50,697 nucleotides of DNA from an uncultured Bradyrhizobium sp. (GCF_936943645.1 NZ_CAKZJO010000010.1:1-50697); one strand, 5' to 3'; counted from the stretch's first letter, positions 9,502 to 19,189 are shown. A program made the numbers and translations. Notes: generated by a model from the sequence alone, not told the origin.

Positions 9502-9539
9502 GGAATTTCCTTCTCTTGAGCTTGGTTCGGCCGAAAGAG

Positions 9540-9589
9540 CGATTACATGCATCTGCTTGGAATAGTCAAGATTGATGCACCTGCATCAA
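9540..9589. promoter_or_regulatory. MarR-type operator and divergent promoters
   Basis: TTGATGCA-cc-TGCATCAA (9572-9589) is a perfect 8-bp dyad with a 2-bp spacer, the usual size for MarR dimers. A further TGCATC half-site lies at 9548-9553. The likely gst promoter on the minus strand is TTGACT (complement of 9564-9569), 18 bases, TAATCG (complement of 9540-9545), directly next to the dyad. The dyad also contains TTGATG, a candidate -35 for the regulator gene. Confidence 0.65.
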
Positions 9590-9626
9590 ATGGGGTAAGA
9601 GACGGGCGACGAGCTTGAGCGGGACC

Positions 9627-10136
9627 ATGAAACGCAAACCATCGACCGAGGCGACTTCCGCCTGGATCCGCCTGATGCGGGTGCAGAGCCGCGTGCTCGA
9701 TTGCGTCGAGCAGGACCTGAAGAAGGCGGGCTTCCCGCCGCTGGCATGGTACGACGCGCTGCTGGAATTGTCGCGTGCTCCCTCGGGCGAGCTGCGGCCG
9801 GTGGAACTCGAACGGCAGATGCTGATCCCGCAATATTCCACCTCGCGCCTGATCGACCGCCTGGTCGACGAGGGCCTCGCCTCGCGGCGCGAATGCAAGA
9901 TCGACAAGCGCGGCCAGTTCGTCGAGATCACCGAGGCCGGCCGCGAGCTGCAGAAGCGGATGTGGGGCGCCTACTCCGCCGCGATCGAGAAATATGTCGG
10001 CTCGAAACTGTCCGATGCCGATGCCGTCAAGCTCAGCGGTCTGCTCGACCGGCTGGGCTGCTCGTGCGGCGAGATGAAGCTGCCGCCCGTCGCCCAAGCC
10101 AACGCCAACACCAACGAAACCTCGCCGTCGCGATGA
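9627..10136 (+). CDS. MarR-family transcriptional regulator
   Basis: This 169-residue protein begins MKRKPSTEATSAWIRLMRVQ. It has the MarR helix bundle (VLDCVEQDLKKAGFPPLAWYDALLEL), the winged HTH ('LRPVELERQMLIPQYSTSRLIDRLVDEGLA', about residues 55-85) and a beta wing with the D-K-R-G motif (KIDKRGQFVEITEAG). A C-terminal dimerisation helix ends with a GCSCG cysteine pair near 150-152 that could be redox-sensitive. An alternative TTG start lies 12 bases upstream; the ATG is preferred although its ribosome site is weak. It is divergent from GST with an operator in the spacer. The ligand is unknown. Confidence 0.87.
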   Translation: MKRKPSTEATSAWIRLMRVQSRVLDCVEQDLKKAGFPPLAWYDALLELSRAPSGELRPVELERQMLIPQYSTSRLIDRLVDEGLASRRECKIDKRGQFVEITEAGRELQKRMWGAYSAAIEKYVGSKLSDADAVKLSGLLDRLGCSCGEMKLPPVAQANANTNETSPSR

Positions 10137-10235
10137 TCGCGCGGCAAACCCGCTCGTCCGTGCGCCCGGTGGGTTCGCGGACCATCCCCGTCACCCGCGC
10201 GCATTCGATCGAAGCGCCTTTGATTAGAGTTTGAT

Positions 10236-11606
10236 ATGGCGCGAGACCAGATCGATATGACGCCGCTGCAGTCACGCGACGAGCTCGTGGCGTGGTTCGA
10301 GGCCGGCTGCAAGCCGGCGTCCGAGTGGCGCATGGGCACCGAGCACGAGAAGACGCCGTTCACGCTCGAAGGCCACCATCCGGTGCCTTACGAAGGCGCG
10401 CGGGGCATCGGCGCGCTGCTCGAAGGCATGAAGCTCCTGCTCGGCTGGGAGCCGATCATGGAGAAGGGCAACATCATCGGCCTCTACGACGTCACCGGCG
10501 GCGGGGCGATCTCGCTCGAGCCCGGCGGGCAGTTCGAGCTCTCAGGCGCCCCGGTCGAGAACGTGCATCAGACCCAGAGCGAGCTGATGGCGCACCTGGC
10601 GCAGGTGCGCGAGATCGCGACGCCGCTCGGCATCGGCTTCCTCGGCCTCGGCATGACCCCGTCCTGGTCGCGCGCCGACATCCCGATGATGCCCAAGGGC
10701 CGCTACAAGATCATGACCAATTACATGCCGAAGGTCGGCCAGTACGGCCTCGACATGATGTACCGGACCTGCACGGTGCAGACCAATCTCGACTTCTCCT
10801 CCGAAGCCGACATGGTCAAGAAGCTGCGCGTGTCGCTCGCGCTGCAGCCGGTGGCAACTGCGCTGTTCGCCAATTCGCCGTTCACCGAAGGCAAGCCGAA
10901 CGGCTTTTTGTCCTTCCGCTCCGATATCTGGCGCGACACCGACAATGCGCGGTCGGGCATGATGCCGTGGGCGTTCGAGGACGGCATGGGCTTCGAGCGT
11001 TATGTCGACTACGCGCTCGACGTGCCCATGTATTTCGTCAAGCGCGACGAGGACTATATCGACGTGTCGGGCTCCTCGTTCCGCGCCTTCTTCGAGGGCC
11101 GCAACAACAATCTTCCCGGCGAGCGTCCGACGCTGTCGGACTGGGCCAACCATCTCTCCACGATCTTCCCGGAAGTGCGGCTCAAGCGCTATCTGGAGAT
11201 GCGCGGCTCCGACGGCGGCCCGTGGGGCCGGCTGCCGGCGCTGCCGGCGTTCTGGGTCGGGCTGCTCTATGACGACGTCGCGCTCGACGCCGCCTGGGAG
11301 ATCGTCAAGCACTGGACCGCGCCCGAGCGTCAGGCCCTGCGCGACGACGTGCCGCGCTTCGGCTTCAAGGCGCGGATCAAGAACCGCTATTTGTTCGAGA
11401 TCGCCAAGGAATGCCTCGTTCTGGCACATGCGGGCCTGCGCCGGCGCGGCCGGATCGATCAGCTCGGGCGCGACGAAACGCGGCATCTGGAGCCGCTCGA
11501 CCGCATCATCGATTCCGGCCGGACGCCGGCCGAGGAAATGTTGGACAAGTTCAACGGCCCCTGGAAGGGCTCGGTGGAACCGGCCTACGCGGAATACGCT
11601 TTCTAG
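10236..11606 (+). CDS. gshA: Glutamate-cysteine ligase (alphaproteobacterial/plant type)
   Basis: This 456-residue cytosolic enzyme joins glutamate and cysteine using ATP, the first step of glutathione synthesis. It belongs to the GCS2-like/plant-type class rather than the E. coli class. Visible family blocks are 'ASEWRMGTEHEKTPF' (substrate-binding E-H-E), 'GLYDVTGGGAISLEPGGQFELSG' (the metal/ATP-binding core), 'GMTPSWSRADIPMMPKGRY' and 'MMYRTCTVQTNLDFSSEADM'. Length matches the family (about 450-460). The start ATG at 10236 is the first good one; the upstream spacer of about 100 bases follows the MarR gene, so co-transcription with it is possible. Substrate supply links it to the GST two genes upstream. 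Confidence 0.93.
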   Translation: MARDQIDMTPLQSRDELVAWFEAGCKPASEWRMGTEHEKTPFTLEGHHPVPYEGARGIGALLEGMKLLLGWEPIMEKGNIIGLYDVTGGGAISLEPGGQFELSGAPVENVHQTQSELMAHLAQVREIATPLGIGFLGLGMTPSWSRADIPMMPKGRYKIMTNYMPKVGQYGLDMMYRTCTVQTNLDFSSEADMVKKLRVSLALQPVATALFANSPFTEGKPNGFLSFRSDIWRDTDNARSGMMPWAFEDGMGFERYVDYALDVPMYFVKRDEDYIDVSGSSFRAFFEGRNNNLPGERPTLSDWANHLSTIFPEVRLKRYLEMRGSDGGPWGRLPALPAFWVGLLYDDVALDAAWEIVKHWTAPERQALRDDVPRFGFKARIKNRYLFEIAKECLVLAHAGLRRRGRIDQLGRDETRHLEPLDRIIDSGRTPAEEMLDKFNGPWKGSVEPAYAEYAF

Positions 11607-11717
11607 ACCATAGGCCAACGAGCCGGGTTTCAGCCGTTCATCGCCCATACAGGTTTGCGGCGATCAAATGACCGGCCGAAAAAACCGAGCGTCGTCAATA
11701 ACTCGAAAGCTGTTCCG

Positions 11718-12296
11718 ATGGGGAAGGGCCGCCAGTCCCGGGCCTTCATGGCAAAGGTCATGGCTTGCGTCGTGGCTTCTGTCACGCTGCTTTCGCTCGC
11801 CTTCGCGAGCGTGCCGGCACGCGCCCAGACGGCATTCGACCGGCCCGGCGGCGACTATTTCAGCGCGCCTGTCGCCTCAGGCGATCCCGAGGATTGCGCG
11901 CTACTGTGCGAGCGCGACCGCCGCTGCCGTTCGTGGAGCTTCAGCTATCCCGACGTCGAAGGCGGCTCGGCGGTGTGCTGGCTGAAGAACACCGTGCCGG
12001 CGCGCGTGCCGGGCAGCTGCTGCATCTCCGGCGTTCGCGGTGCCGGCGTGATCGAGCCGCGGGTCGAGGGCGTGGAGACGTCGATCGACCGTCCTGGCGG
12101 TGACTTACGCAATTTCGATCTGAAGGAAGGCGACGGCGTGGAGGCCTGCAAGGCCGCGTGCACTGCCGACAACAAATGCCGCGCCTTCACCTATGCCCGC
12201 CCCGGCTACACCGGGCGCGAGGCGCGCTGCTTCCTGAAAAAGGAAATCAAGCCGCCGCGCCGCAAGGCTGGGTTCACCTCGGGCGTGGTGCGGTAG
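11718..12296 (+). CDS. Secreted protein with two PAN/Apple domains
   Basis: This 192-residue protein has an N-terminal signal peptide: hydrophobic core VMACVVASVTLLSLAFASV, then ARAQ as the probable cleavage site. Two homologous halves follow. Each opens with a D-R-P-G-G-D motif (FDRPGGDYF and SIDRPGGDLR), then a C-x3-C pair (CALLCERDRRC; CKAACTADNKC), an aromatic 'SFSYP'/'FTYARPGY' strand, a cysteine in 'CWLK'/'CFLK' and a G-V end. This is the PAN/Apple cysteine pattern, a binding module for proteins or carbohydrates. The first half has an extra CC pair. The start at 11718 is likely, with 11748 (MAKVM) an alternative that leaves the signal peptide complete. It probably acts in the periplasm or outside; partner unknown. 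Confidence 0.75.
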   Translation: MGKGRQSRAFMAKVMACVVASVTLLSLAFASVPARAQTAFDRPGGDYFSAPVASGDPEDCALLCERDRRCRSWSFSYPDVEGGSAVCWLKNTVPARVPGSCCISGVRGAGVIEPRVEGVETSIDRPGGDLRNFDLKEGDGVEACKAACTADNKCRAFTYARPGYTGREARCFLKKEIKPPRRKAGFTSGVVR

Positions 12297-12300
12297 GACC

Positions 12301-12437
12301 CGTGCCCCGGACGCAAAGCGGCTCTTCTTCAGCGCTGCGGTGCTGAGCCGGGGCCCATGTCACCAAGCATTCCGCTGCAGCATCCTGGGTCCCGGCTCTG
12401 CGCCGCATCGTTTCACGATGCATCTTGTCCGGGACAC
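12301..12437. repeat. Dispersed repeat, copy 1 (CGTGCCCCGGACGC family)
   Basis: A 137-bp element opens CGTGCCCCGGACGC and ends TCCGGGACAC, near-inverted termini. It has an inner pair GAGCCGGGGCCCATG / CTGGGTCCCGGCTC that is also inverted. A second copy with the same order of blocks lies at 46697-46830. It fills the gap between two convergent genes. Confidence 0.85.
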
Positions 12438-12444
12438 ATGAGGC

Positions 12445-13014
12445 CTAAGCGTCCGCCGCAATCACCGTGAGCTCCGGCCACAGCGCTTTCCATCGCGCGG
12501 CCTTGGCCGCGTAATTTGCCGCGGAAAAATTCGGACCGGGGTTAGGTCGCGCGATCAGGCCCGCGACATCGTCAAACCCATGCGGCGCATAGACCTCGTA
12601 GCCGCCGCCGGCGCGCCTGACGCCGATTTGCGTGTTCTGCGTGAGGAAGCGGTCGATGCCTTCGCGCGAATCTCGCAGCGGCGGATAGGGCAGGCCGTGC
12701 TTGTCCGGATACCACAGATGCACGCGGGCCTGGTTGCGGATCTCGACCTTGGCGCCGAGATGGCCCAGCCGCTCCTGCAGCGTGCGTATGACCGCGTCCT
12801 CCGCCTCCCACGATGTATCAGCATCGAAATAGAACGCGTCGTAATCGGCGATGCCGTGCCCGACGGCCCGGCCCGAGAGCACGTTCCATACGGTCTGCAC
12901 CAGGCATCCCGAGACCAGCCACGCGTCGGGAAGGGCGAGGCGATGCAGTTCAGCGACGATTGCGGCGTTGGCGGGATTCTGCAGCGCGAGGGTCAGAAAT
13001 TCGTCGCGGTTCAT
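12445..13014 (-). CDS. Nucleotidyltransferase-like protein (NTP_transf_6 / DUF925 type)
   Basis: This 189-residue protein has 'LPDAWLVSGCLVQTVWN' near residues 28-44 and 'GIADYDAFYFDAD' near 54-66. The Gly and the D-x-D/D-Y-D acidic pair resemble the catalytic part of a minimal nucleotidyltransferase fold. 'RVHLWYPDKHGLPYPPL' and 'TQNTQIGVRR' are conserved-looking blocks I associate with the YiaN/DUF925 family found across proteobacteria. No substrate is known. It lies on the minus strand after lepB, separated by a hairpin, and converges with the PAN-domain gene across a dispersed repeat. Confidence 0.75.
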   Translation of the reverse strand: MNRDEFLTLALQNPANAAIVAELHRLALPDAWLVSGCLVQTVWNVLSGRAVGHGIADYDAFYFDADTSWEAEDAVIRTLQERLGHLGAKVEIRNQARVHLWYPDKHGLPYPPLRDSREGIDRFLTQNTQIGVRRAGGGYEVYAPHGFDDVAGLIARPNPGPNFSAANYAAKAARWKALWPELTVIAADA

Positions 13015-13027
13015 CGCTGCTGTTCTC

Positions 13028-13049
13028 CCTCTCCCGCTCGCGGGAGAGG
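13028..13049. repeat. Hairpin between lepB and the nucleotidyltransferase gene
   Basis: CCTCTCCCGC / GCGGGAGAGG is a perfect 10-bp inverted repeat with a 2-base loop. It shares its core with the hairpin at 2069-2092, so it is a repeat family member that may act as a weak terminator for lepB. There is no T-tract. Confidence 0.55.
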
Positions 13050-13065
13050 TGACGTGAGTGGAGGC

Positions 13066-13842
13066 TCAATGCACAGCGGTGAAGAACCGCGCCAGCCGGA
13101 AGCCGGACAGCCAAGTGTACACCGGCTGGCTGCGCATGCCGAGGTCCCAGGAGCCGACCACCGCATCGGCACGGCCGATCAGATTGTCGATCGGCAGCAG
13201 GCCGACGCCGCCGGATCGCAGCGGCACGCGGCTGTCGGCGGAGTTGTCGCGGTTATCGCCGAGCACGAAGAGATGGCCGGCCGGCACCGTCACCTCAGGC
13301 GTGTTGTCGAGCGGGCCGTTGTCGCGCATCTTGAAGATCAGATGTGAGACGCCGTTCGGCAGCGTCTCGACATAACGGTAGGCGGGCTCGCTGCCGCCAT
13401 TGTCGTCCTCGGCCGCGCCAACGCCGTCCGGCTTCAGCTCGGCCGGGCGGTCGTTGATGAAGAGCTGGCCCTGCCGCATCTGAATGCGATCGCCGGGAAG
13501 CCCGACGACGCGCTTGACCCAGGCCTGCGAACGATCGCCGGGCCAGCGAAACACCACGACGTCGCCCTGCTTCGGCGTTTCCGCGAACACGCGGCCGCTC
13601 TCGGGCAGATTGATCTGGATCGGCAGCGACGACGTGCCGTAGCCATAGGGAAATTTCGAGGCGAGCAGCGCATCGCCGATCAGCAGCGTCGGCTCCATCG
13701 AGCCCGACGGCACGTAGAACGGCTCGGCAAGCGCGCCCTTGGCGATGAACACCGCGGCGACGATGCCGGCGAGCTGGACGATCTGCCCGCCCCAGCCGCT
13801 GCTCTTCCGCTTGGCGGCGACAGTTGCTTTCTCAACCCTCAT
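13066..13842 (-). CDS. lepB: Signal peptidase I
   Basis: This 258-residue inner-membrane serine protease removes signal peptides from exported proteins. After a single membrane segment (about residues 20-38), the catalytic serine is Ser48 in PSGSMEPTLL and the general-base lysine is Lys110 in WVKRVVGLPGDRI, the classic S/K dyad. The later box GHLFVLGDNRDNSADSR is complete. The start overlaps the stop of tldD by 4 bases (ATGA, 13839-13842), so translation is coupled. In many alphaproteobacteria lepB sits with acpS and rnc; its coupling to tldD here is unusual, and a second lepB elsewhere in the genome is possible. Confidence 0.93.
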   Translation of the reverse strand: MRVEKATVAAKRKSSGWGGQIVQLAGIVAAVFIAKGALAEPFYVPSGSMEPTLLIGDALLASKFPYGYGTSSLPIQINLPESGRVFAETPKQGDVVVFRWPGDRSQAWVKRVVGLPGDRIQMRQGQLFINDRPAELKPDGVGAAEDDNGGSEPAYRYVETLPNGVSHLIFKMRDNGPLDNTPEVTVPAGHLFVLGDNRDNSADSRVPLRSGGVGLLPIDNLIGRADAVVGSWDLGMRSQPVYTWLSGFRLARFFTAVH

Positions 13843-15278
13843 GCGCCCGTTCCACCCACCGTGATGCGTTCCATCAGAAGCGACGGCTGGCCGACGCCGA
13901 CCGGGACGCCCTGTCCGTTCTTGCCGCAAGTGCCGATGCCGGTATCGAGCGCGAGGTCGTTGCCGATCATGCGGATGCGATGCAAATCGGTCGGCCCGTT
14001 GCCGATCAGCATGGCGCCCTTCAGCGGCGCACCGATCTTGCCGTTCTCGATCTTGTAGGCCTCCGTGCACTGGAACACGTACTTGCCCGAGGTGATATCG
14101 ACCTGGCCGCCGCCGAAATTCGCGGCGAACACGCCGTTCTTCACCGACGCCAGGATTTCGGCCGGATCGCGGTCGCCGGCGAGCATGTAGGTGTTGGTCA
14201 TGCGCGGCATCGGCACATGGGCATAGCCCTGGCGGCGGCCGTTGCCGGTCGGCTTCATGTTCATCAGCCGTGCGTTCTGGCGGTCCTGCATGTAGCCGAC
14301 CAGAATGCCGTCCTCGATCAGCACGGTGCGGTTGGTCGGCGTGCCCTCGTCGTCGATCGACAGCGAGCCGCGCCGCGAGGCAATGGTGCCGTCGTCGACC
14401 ACGGTGACGCCCTTGGCTGCGACCTGCTGGCCCAACAGGCCGGCAAACGCAGATGTCTTCTTGCGGTTGAAATCGCCTTCGAGGCCATGGCCGACCGCTT
14501 CATGCAGCATCACACCGGGCCAGCCGGCCCCGAGCACGACGTCCATCTCGCCGGCGGGGGCGGGGATCGATTCCAGATTGACCAGCGCCTCGCGCAGCGC
14601 GCCGTCGGCGGCGTCGCGCCAGTTCTTGCTCTCGATGAATTCGGCATAGCCGGCGCGGCCGCCATAGCCCTTGCTGCCGCTCTCCTGACGGTCGCCCTGA
14701 CCGGCAACGACGGAGACGTTGACGCGCACCAGCGGACGGATGTCGCGATAGCTCTCGCCGTCCGGCCTGAGGATCTCGACCACCTGCCAGGTCGCGCCGA
14801 GGCTGACGCTGACCTGCCGCACCCGCGGATCCTTGTCGCGCAGATAGGCGTCGATCTCGGCCAGCAGTTTTACTTTCGTCTCGAAGCCGGGGGCATCGAG
14901 CGGATTGTCGTCGCTGTAAAGCCGCACATTGGTATGCGGCGGCGGCGCGGCAAAGCTGCCGGAATAGCCGCCGCGCACGGCCGCGACCGCGTCCGCCGCG
15001 CGGATCAGCGCCGGCAGCGAGACGTCGGAGGAATGGGCGTAACCGACCGCGTCGTCCTTGACGGCGCGCAGGCCAAAGCCCTGCGAGGTGTCGTAGGTCG
15101 CCTGCTTCAGCCGCCCATTGTCGAACATCAGCGCTTCGGTCTGGCTGTACTCCAGGAACAGCTCACCGTCATCGGCACCGGAAAGCCCGCGCGCGACCTC
15201 GTGGCGAACCTGGTCGCGGTCGAGATTGGCGCGGTCGAGCAGGGAGGTCGTGGCAGGGTTTGTCATGCGTCCGTCCAT
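13839..15278 (-). CDS. tldD: Metalloprotease TldD
   Basis: This 479-residue cytosolic zinc protease acts with TldE/PmbA, which is not in the window. The zinc motif HExxxH is at residues 259-264 (HEAVGHG). The glycine-rich C-terminal region has 'TGIGTCGKNGQGVPVGVGQPSLL', typical of TldD. In E. coli TldD/TldE cleaves CcdA antitoxin and matures microcin B17 and other modified peptides. The start at 15278 (MDGRMTN) is used; MTNPATT twelve bases inside is also possible. It is followed by lepB with a 4-base overlap. Confidence 0.93.
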   Translation of the reverse strand: MDGRMTNPATTSLLDRANLDRDQVRHEVARGLSGADDGELFLEYSQTEALMFDNGRLKQATYDTSQGFGLRAVKDDAVGYAHSSDVSLPALIRAADAVAAVRGGYSGSFAAPPPHTNVRLYSDDNPLDAPGFETKVKLLAEIDAYLRDKDPRVRQVSVSLGATWQVVEILRPDGESYRDIRPLVRVNVSVVAGQGDRQESGSKGYGGRAGYAEFIESKNWRDAADGALREALVNLESIPAPAGEMDVVLGAGWPGVMLHEAVGHGLEGDFNRKKTSAFAGLLGQQVAAKGVTVVDDGTIASRRGSLSIDDEGTPTNRTVLIEDGILVGYMQDRQNARLMNMKPTGNGRRQGYAHVPMPRMTNTYMLAGDRDPAEILASVKNGVFAANFGGGQVDITSGKYVFQCTEAYKIENGKIGAPLKGAMLIGNGPTDLHRIRMIGNDLALDTGIGTCGKNGQGVPVGVGQPSLLMERITVGGTGA

Positions 15279-15406
15279 TAGCGGAAGATGTGGGGCAAGA
15301 TAATGGTTTCCCGGCAGTTCCGCGAGGGGCGGGGCGTCACATTACCGAAACGATAGGTGCAGCATGGTCGGTCGTCGAGCACGTGGCCGCAAGCATCAAT
15401 CCATCA

Positions 15407-15545
15407 CCGTCACCCTGAGGTACTCGGCTTGCAAAGCAAGGCGAGCCTCGAAGGGCGATGGACCGCCTGCATCTCGGCCGTACATCCTTCGAGGCTCGCA
15501 CGGCAGCGCGATTGCGCTGCCGAACTCGCACCTCAGGATGACGGG
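15407..15545. repeat. Dispersed repeat with 14-bp inverted ends, copy 1
   Basis: It begins CCGTCACCCTGAGG and ends CCTCAGGATGACGG; the ends are inverted with one mismatch. The inside carries 'GCGAGCCTCGAAGG' and 'ATCCTTCGAGGCTC', also inverted. A second copy with perfect ends is at 39923-40056. It lies between the tldD start and the 3' end of the IalB-like gene. Confidence 0.85.
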
Positions 15546-15575
15546 ATTGAGAATATGCGATCGGAAATCTGCCCC

Positions 15576-16121
15576 CTACGGCAGCTTGTCGTAGCCCTCA
15601 CCCAGCCCGTTCAGGCTGAGCGGGAAGCCGATGCCTTCTTCCGGGGTCTCGAAGATGATGAAGGTGGCGGTCTTGGCGGTGCGGAGCTGGCCGAGCAGCT
15701 TGTCGTCCATGACGACCTCGGCGACGCAGCCATTGGGCAGGCAGCGGACGAATCCGGCGCGGCCGACGTCCTGGTTGTCGAGCTTGAGGCCGAGGCCGGA
15801 GGGCAGCAGGACACCCAGGGGCGCGACCACGCGCATCAGGCGGCTCTTCTGGTCGGCGGTCTTCAGCACGATGACGGTCAGGCCGGCATTGGAACGGTCC
15901 TCCGCCACAACGCTCTGGATCAGGGCGCATTGCTCGGTCTGGGCGCCGGGCGGGGTGTCGCAGCGAATCTGCCAGTCGCCATGGACGGAGCGCACTGCGC
16001 CCTGCGCATGAGCAAGGCCGGGAAGCGCCAGAAGGACGATCGCCGCCAGCAGGCCTGCCAGCGCCGGGAGGCGGTCAGCCAGCGATCTCGCCTGCCTTGC
16101 CGTCGATTTCGAAAGCCCCAT
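15576..16121 (-). CDS. Invasion-associated locus B (IalB) family protein
   Basis: This 181-residue exported protein has a signal peptide with hydrophobic core ALAGLLAAIVLLALPGL followed by AHAQG. The mature part shows the IalB pattern: 'VHGDWQIRCDTPPGAQTEQCAL' with two cysteines, 'LMRVVAPLGVLLPSGLGLKLD', 'FVRCLPNGCVAEVVMDD' with a second cysteine pair, and 'ATFIIFETPEEGIGFPLSLNG'. The start at 16121 is chosen for the signal peptide and an AGAGGGA upstream; the frame is open much further upstream but that part is not protein-like. The family was named in Bartonella, yet it is common in free-living alphaproteobacteria with no proven function. Confidence 0.88.
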   Translation of the reverse strand: MGLSKSTARQARSLADRLPALAGLLAAIVLLALPGLAHAQGAVRSVHGDWQIRCDTPPGAQTEQCALIQSVVAEDRSNAGLTVIVLKTADQKSRLMRVVAPLGVLLPSGLGLKLDNQDVGRAGFVRCLPNGCVAEVVMDDKLLGQLRTAKTATFIIFETPEEGIGFPLSLNGLGEGYDKLP

Positions 16122-16285
16122 CGGGTCGGTCCCTCTGCTCGCCTGGGTCGCTCGCGCTTGGCGGACTAATCTGGCGGACTGATACGGGAATGACGGCGTC
16201 TTGAAGGCGATTCCCAAGCAAATTCCACGCCGCCTCGCACCGCCGCCGCCCGCACGAATCAGGTTCCTGCGCGGCCATCTGGCAG

Positions 16286-16313
16286 TGCCTAACGCGGGCA
16301 ATTCCGCTGTCAA
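16286..16313 (-). promoter_or_regulatory. Candidate sigma-70 promoter for the IalB-like gene
   Basis: On the minus strand, TTGACA (complement of 16308-16313) is followed by 16 bases and TAGGCA (complement of 16286-16291). It would give a leader of about 155 bases before the ATG at 16121. Confidence 0.4.
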
Positions 16314-16403
16314 GCCGCAGCATCCCGGCCAACGGTATTTTTGTCCGATATTACTAGGAATTATCTTGCGGGTGATGGCTGGCAGACCGGCCTCAAGACT
16401 GCA

Positions 16404-16417
16404 TTGCGATAGATCAA
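16404..16417 (+). promoter_or_regulatory. FixK/FNR-type box upstream of coxB
   Basis: TTGCGATAGATCAA fits the Bradyrhizobium FixK2 consensus TTG(A/C)-N6-(T/G)CAA exactly. It lies 165 bases before the coxB start and 282 bases before the divergent IalB-like start. Because FixK sites are nearly symmetric, either gene could be the target. Confidence 0.5.
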
Positions 16418-16582
16418 AAATTATGGTTTGAGAGGCTTGATTTCGGCGTTCTAGCGATCTGGCCCCAATTCCTCTTAGAGGTATTCTTGCGCGGCGGTTT
16501 GTCAGGCGGGCGGATCGAATAAGCGTTTTCCGGAGACAGGGGAGCGCACTTGGGGTGATTTCGTAAGGGGAGCGCGAACGGC

Positions 16583-17422
16583 ATGAGGATGTCGATGGGC
16601 CGGATGGGCCGGCACTTGCTGGGATTGGCCGTGGCGGGTCTGACGCTGGCGACGGGCGGCGCGGCATTTGCCGAGCTCGGGCAGCCGAAGCCTTGGGAAT
16701 GGACGCTTCAGGAGTCCGGCTCCCCGGTGATGGACAACATCGTCTGGTTCCACAACTTCCTGTTCGTGCTGATCACCCTGATCACGCTGTTTGTTCTGGC
16801 GCTGCTCGTGGTCGTGGTCATCAAGTTCAACGCGCGGGCGAACCCGGTTCCCTCGCGCACCACCCACAACACGCTGATCGAGGTGGCCTGGACGCTCGTT
16901 CCCGTGCTGATCCTGGTCGGCATCTCGGTGCCGTCGTTCCGGCTTCTGTTCCTCGAGCTCGACGTGCCGAAGGCGGATATCACCGTCAAGGCGACCGGCA
17001 AGCAGTGGTACTGGTCCTACGCCTATCCCGATAACGGCAAGTTCGAGTTCGACTCGCTGATGGCGCAGGACAAGCAGCCCCGTCTGCTCGGAGTCGACAA
17101 CGAGATGGTGGTGCCGGTCAACAAGGTGATTCGTGTCCAGGTCACGGGTGCCGACGTCATCCACGCCTTCGCCCTGCCGGCTTTCGGCGTCAAGATCGAC
17201 GCCATTCCGGGCCGGCTGAACGAGACCTGGTTCAAGGCGACCAAGACCGGCATGTTCTACGGTCAGTGTTCGGAGCTCTGCGGCAAGGACCACGCCTTCA
17301 TGCCGATCGCGATTCGCGTCGTGGAGGACAAGGAGTTCGCCTCCTGGGTCGAGACGGCGAAGAAGAAATTTGCGAGCGGCGGCACCAGCACCTACGCCTC
17401 CGCAGCCGGCCCGACGCAGTGA
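16583..17422 (+). CDS. coxB: Cytochrome c oxidase subunit II (aa3 type)
   Basis: This 279-residue subunit carries the CuA electron-entry site facing the periplasm. A signal sequence covers roughly residues 10-30. Two membrane helices run at about 55-80 and 100-122. The cupredoxin domain has 'QWYWSYAYPD' (aromatic electron-transfer region) and the complete CuA ligand set His194, Cys229, Glu231, Cys233, His237 and Met240 (CSELCGKDHAFM). There is no C-terminal heme c domain, so it is the ordinary aa3 type. It opens the oxidase operon, 87 bases before ctaD. Confidence 0.96.
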   Translation: MRMSMGRMGRHLLGLAVAGLTLATGGAAFAELGQPKPWEWTLQESGSPVMDNIVWFHNFLFVLITLITLFVLALLVVVVIKFNARANPVPSRTTHNTLIEVAWTLVPVLILVGISVPSFRLLFLELDVPKADITVKATGKQWYWSYAYPDNGKFEFDSLMAQDKQPRLLGVDNEMVVPVNKVIRVQVTGADVIHAFALPAFGVKIDAIPGRLNETWFKATKTGMFYGQCSELCGKDHAFMPIAIRVVEDKEFASWVETAKKKFASGGTSTYASAAGPTQ

Positions 17423-17461
17423 GCGTCGGGTGACGGCTTTCAGGGACTGAAAGCGATATAA

Positions 17462-19129
<1,668 letters not shown>

Positions 19130-19139
19130 GCCAACATCC

Positions 19140-19162
19140 GCGGCGCCCGTGACGGGCGCCGC
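19140..19162 (+). terminator. GC-rich hairpin between ctaD and ctaB
   Basis: GCGGCGCCCG-tga-CGGGCGCCGC is a perfect 10-bp stem with a 3-base loop, followed only by GGTTCTAT. It has a weak T-run, so it may be a partial terminator or an mRNA-stabilising stem that lowers ctaB relative to ctaD rather than a full stop. Confidence 0.5.
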
Positions 19163-19189
19163 GGTTCTATAACGAAGCGAGTTGAATTC

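Larger units (their letters stand above)
16122..16582. other. Regulatory region between ialB-like gene and coxB
   Basis: This 461-base divergent spacer has no gene. It contains a candidate ialB-like promoter (16286-16313, minus strand), a relatively AT-rich stretch near 16330-16370 and a FixK-type box at 16404-16417. No clear sigma-70 pair for coxB is visible. Confidence 0.6.

Noticed and set aside
13824..15281. Plus-strand open frame of 485 codons opposite tldD
   Set aside because: TldD has its HExxxH motif and full length on the other strand; the antisense product is low complexity.
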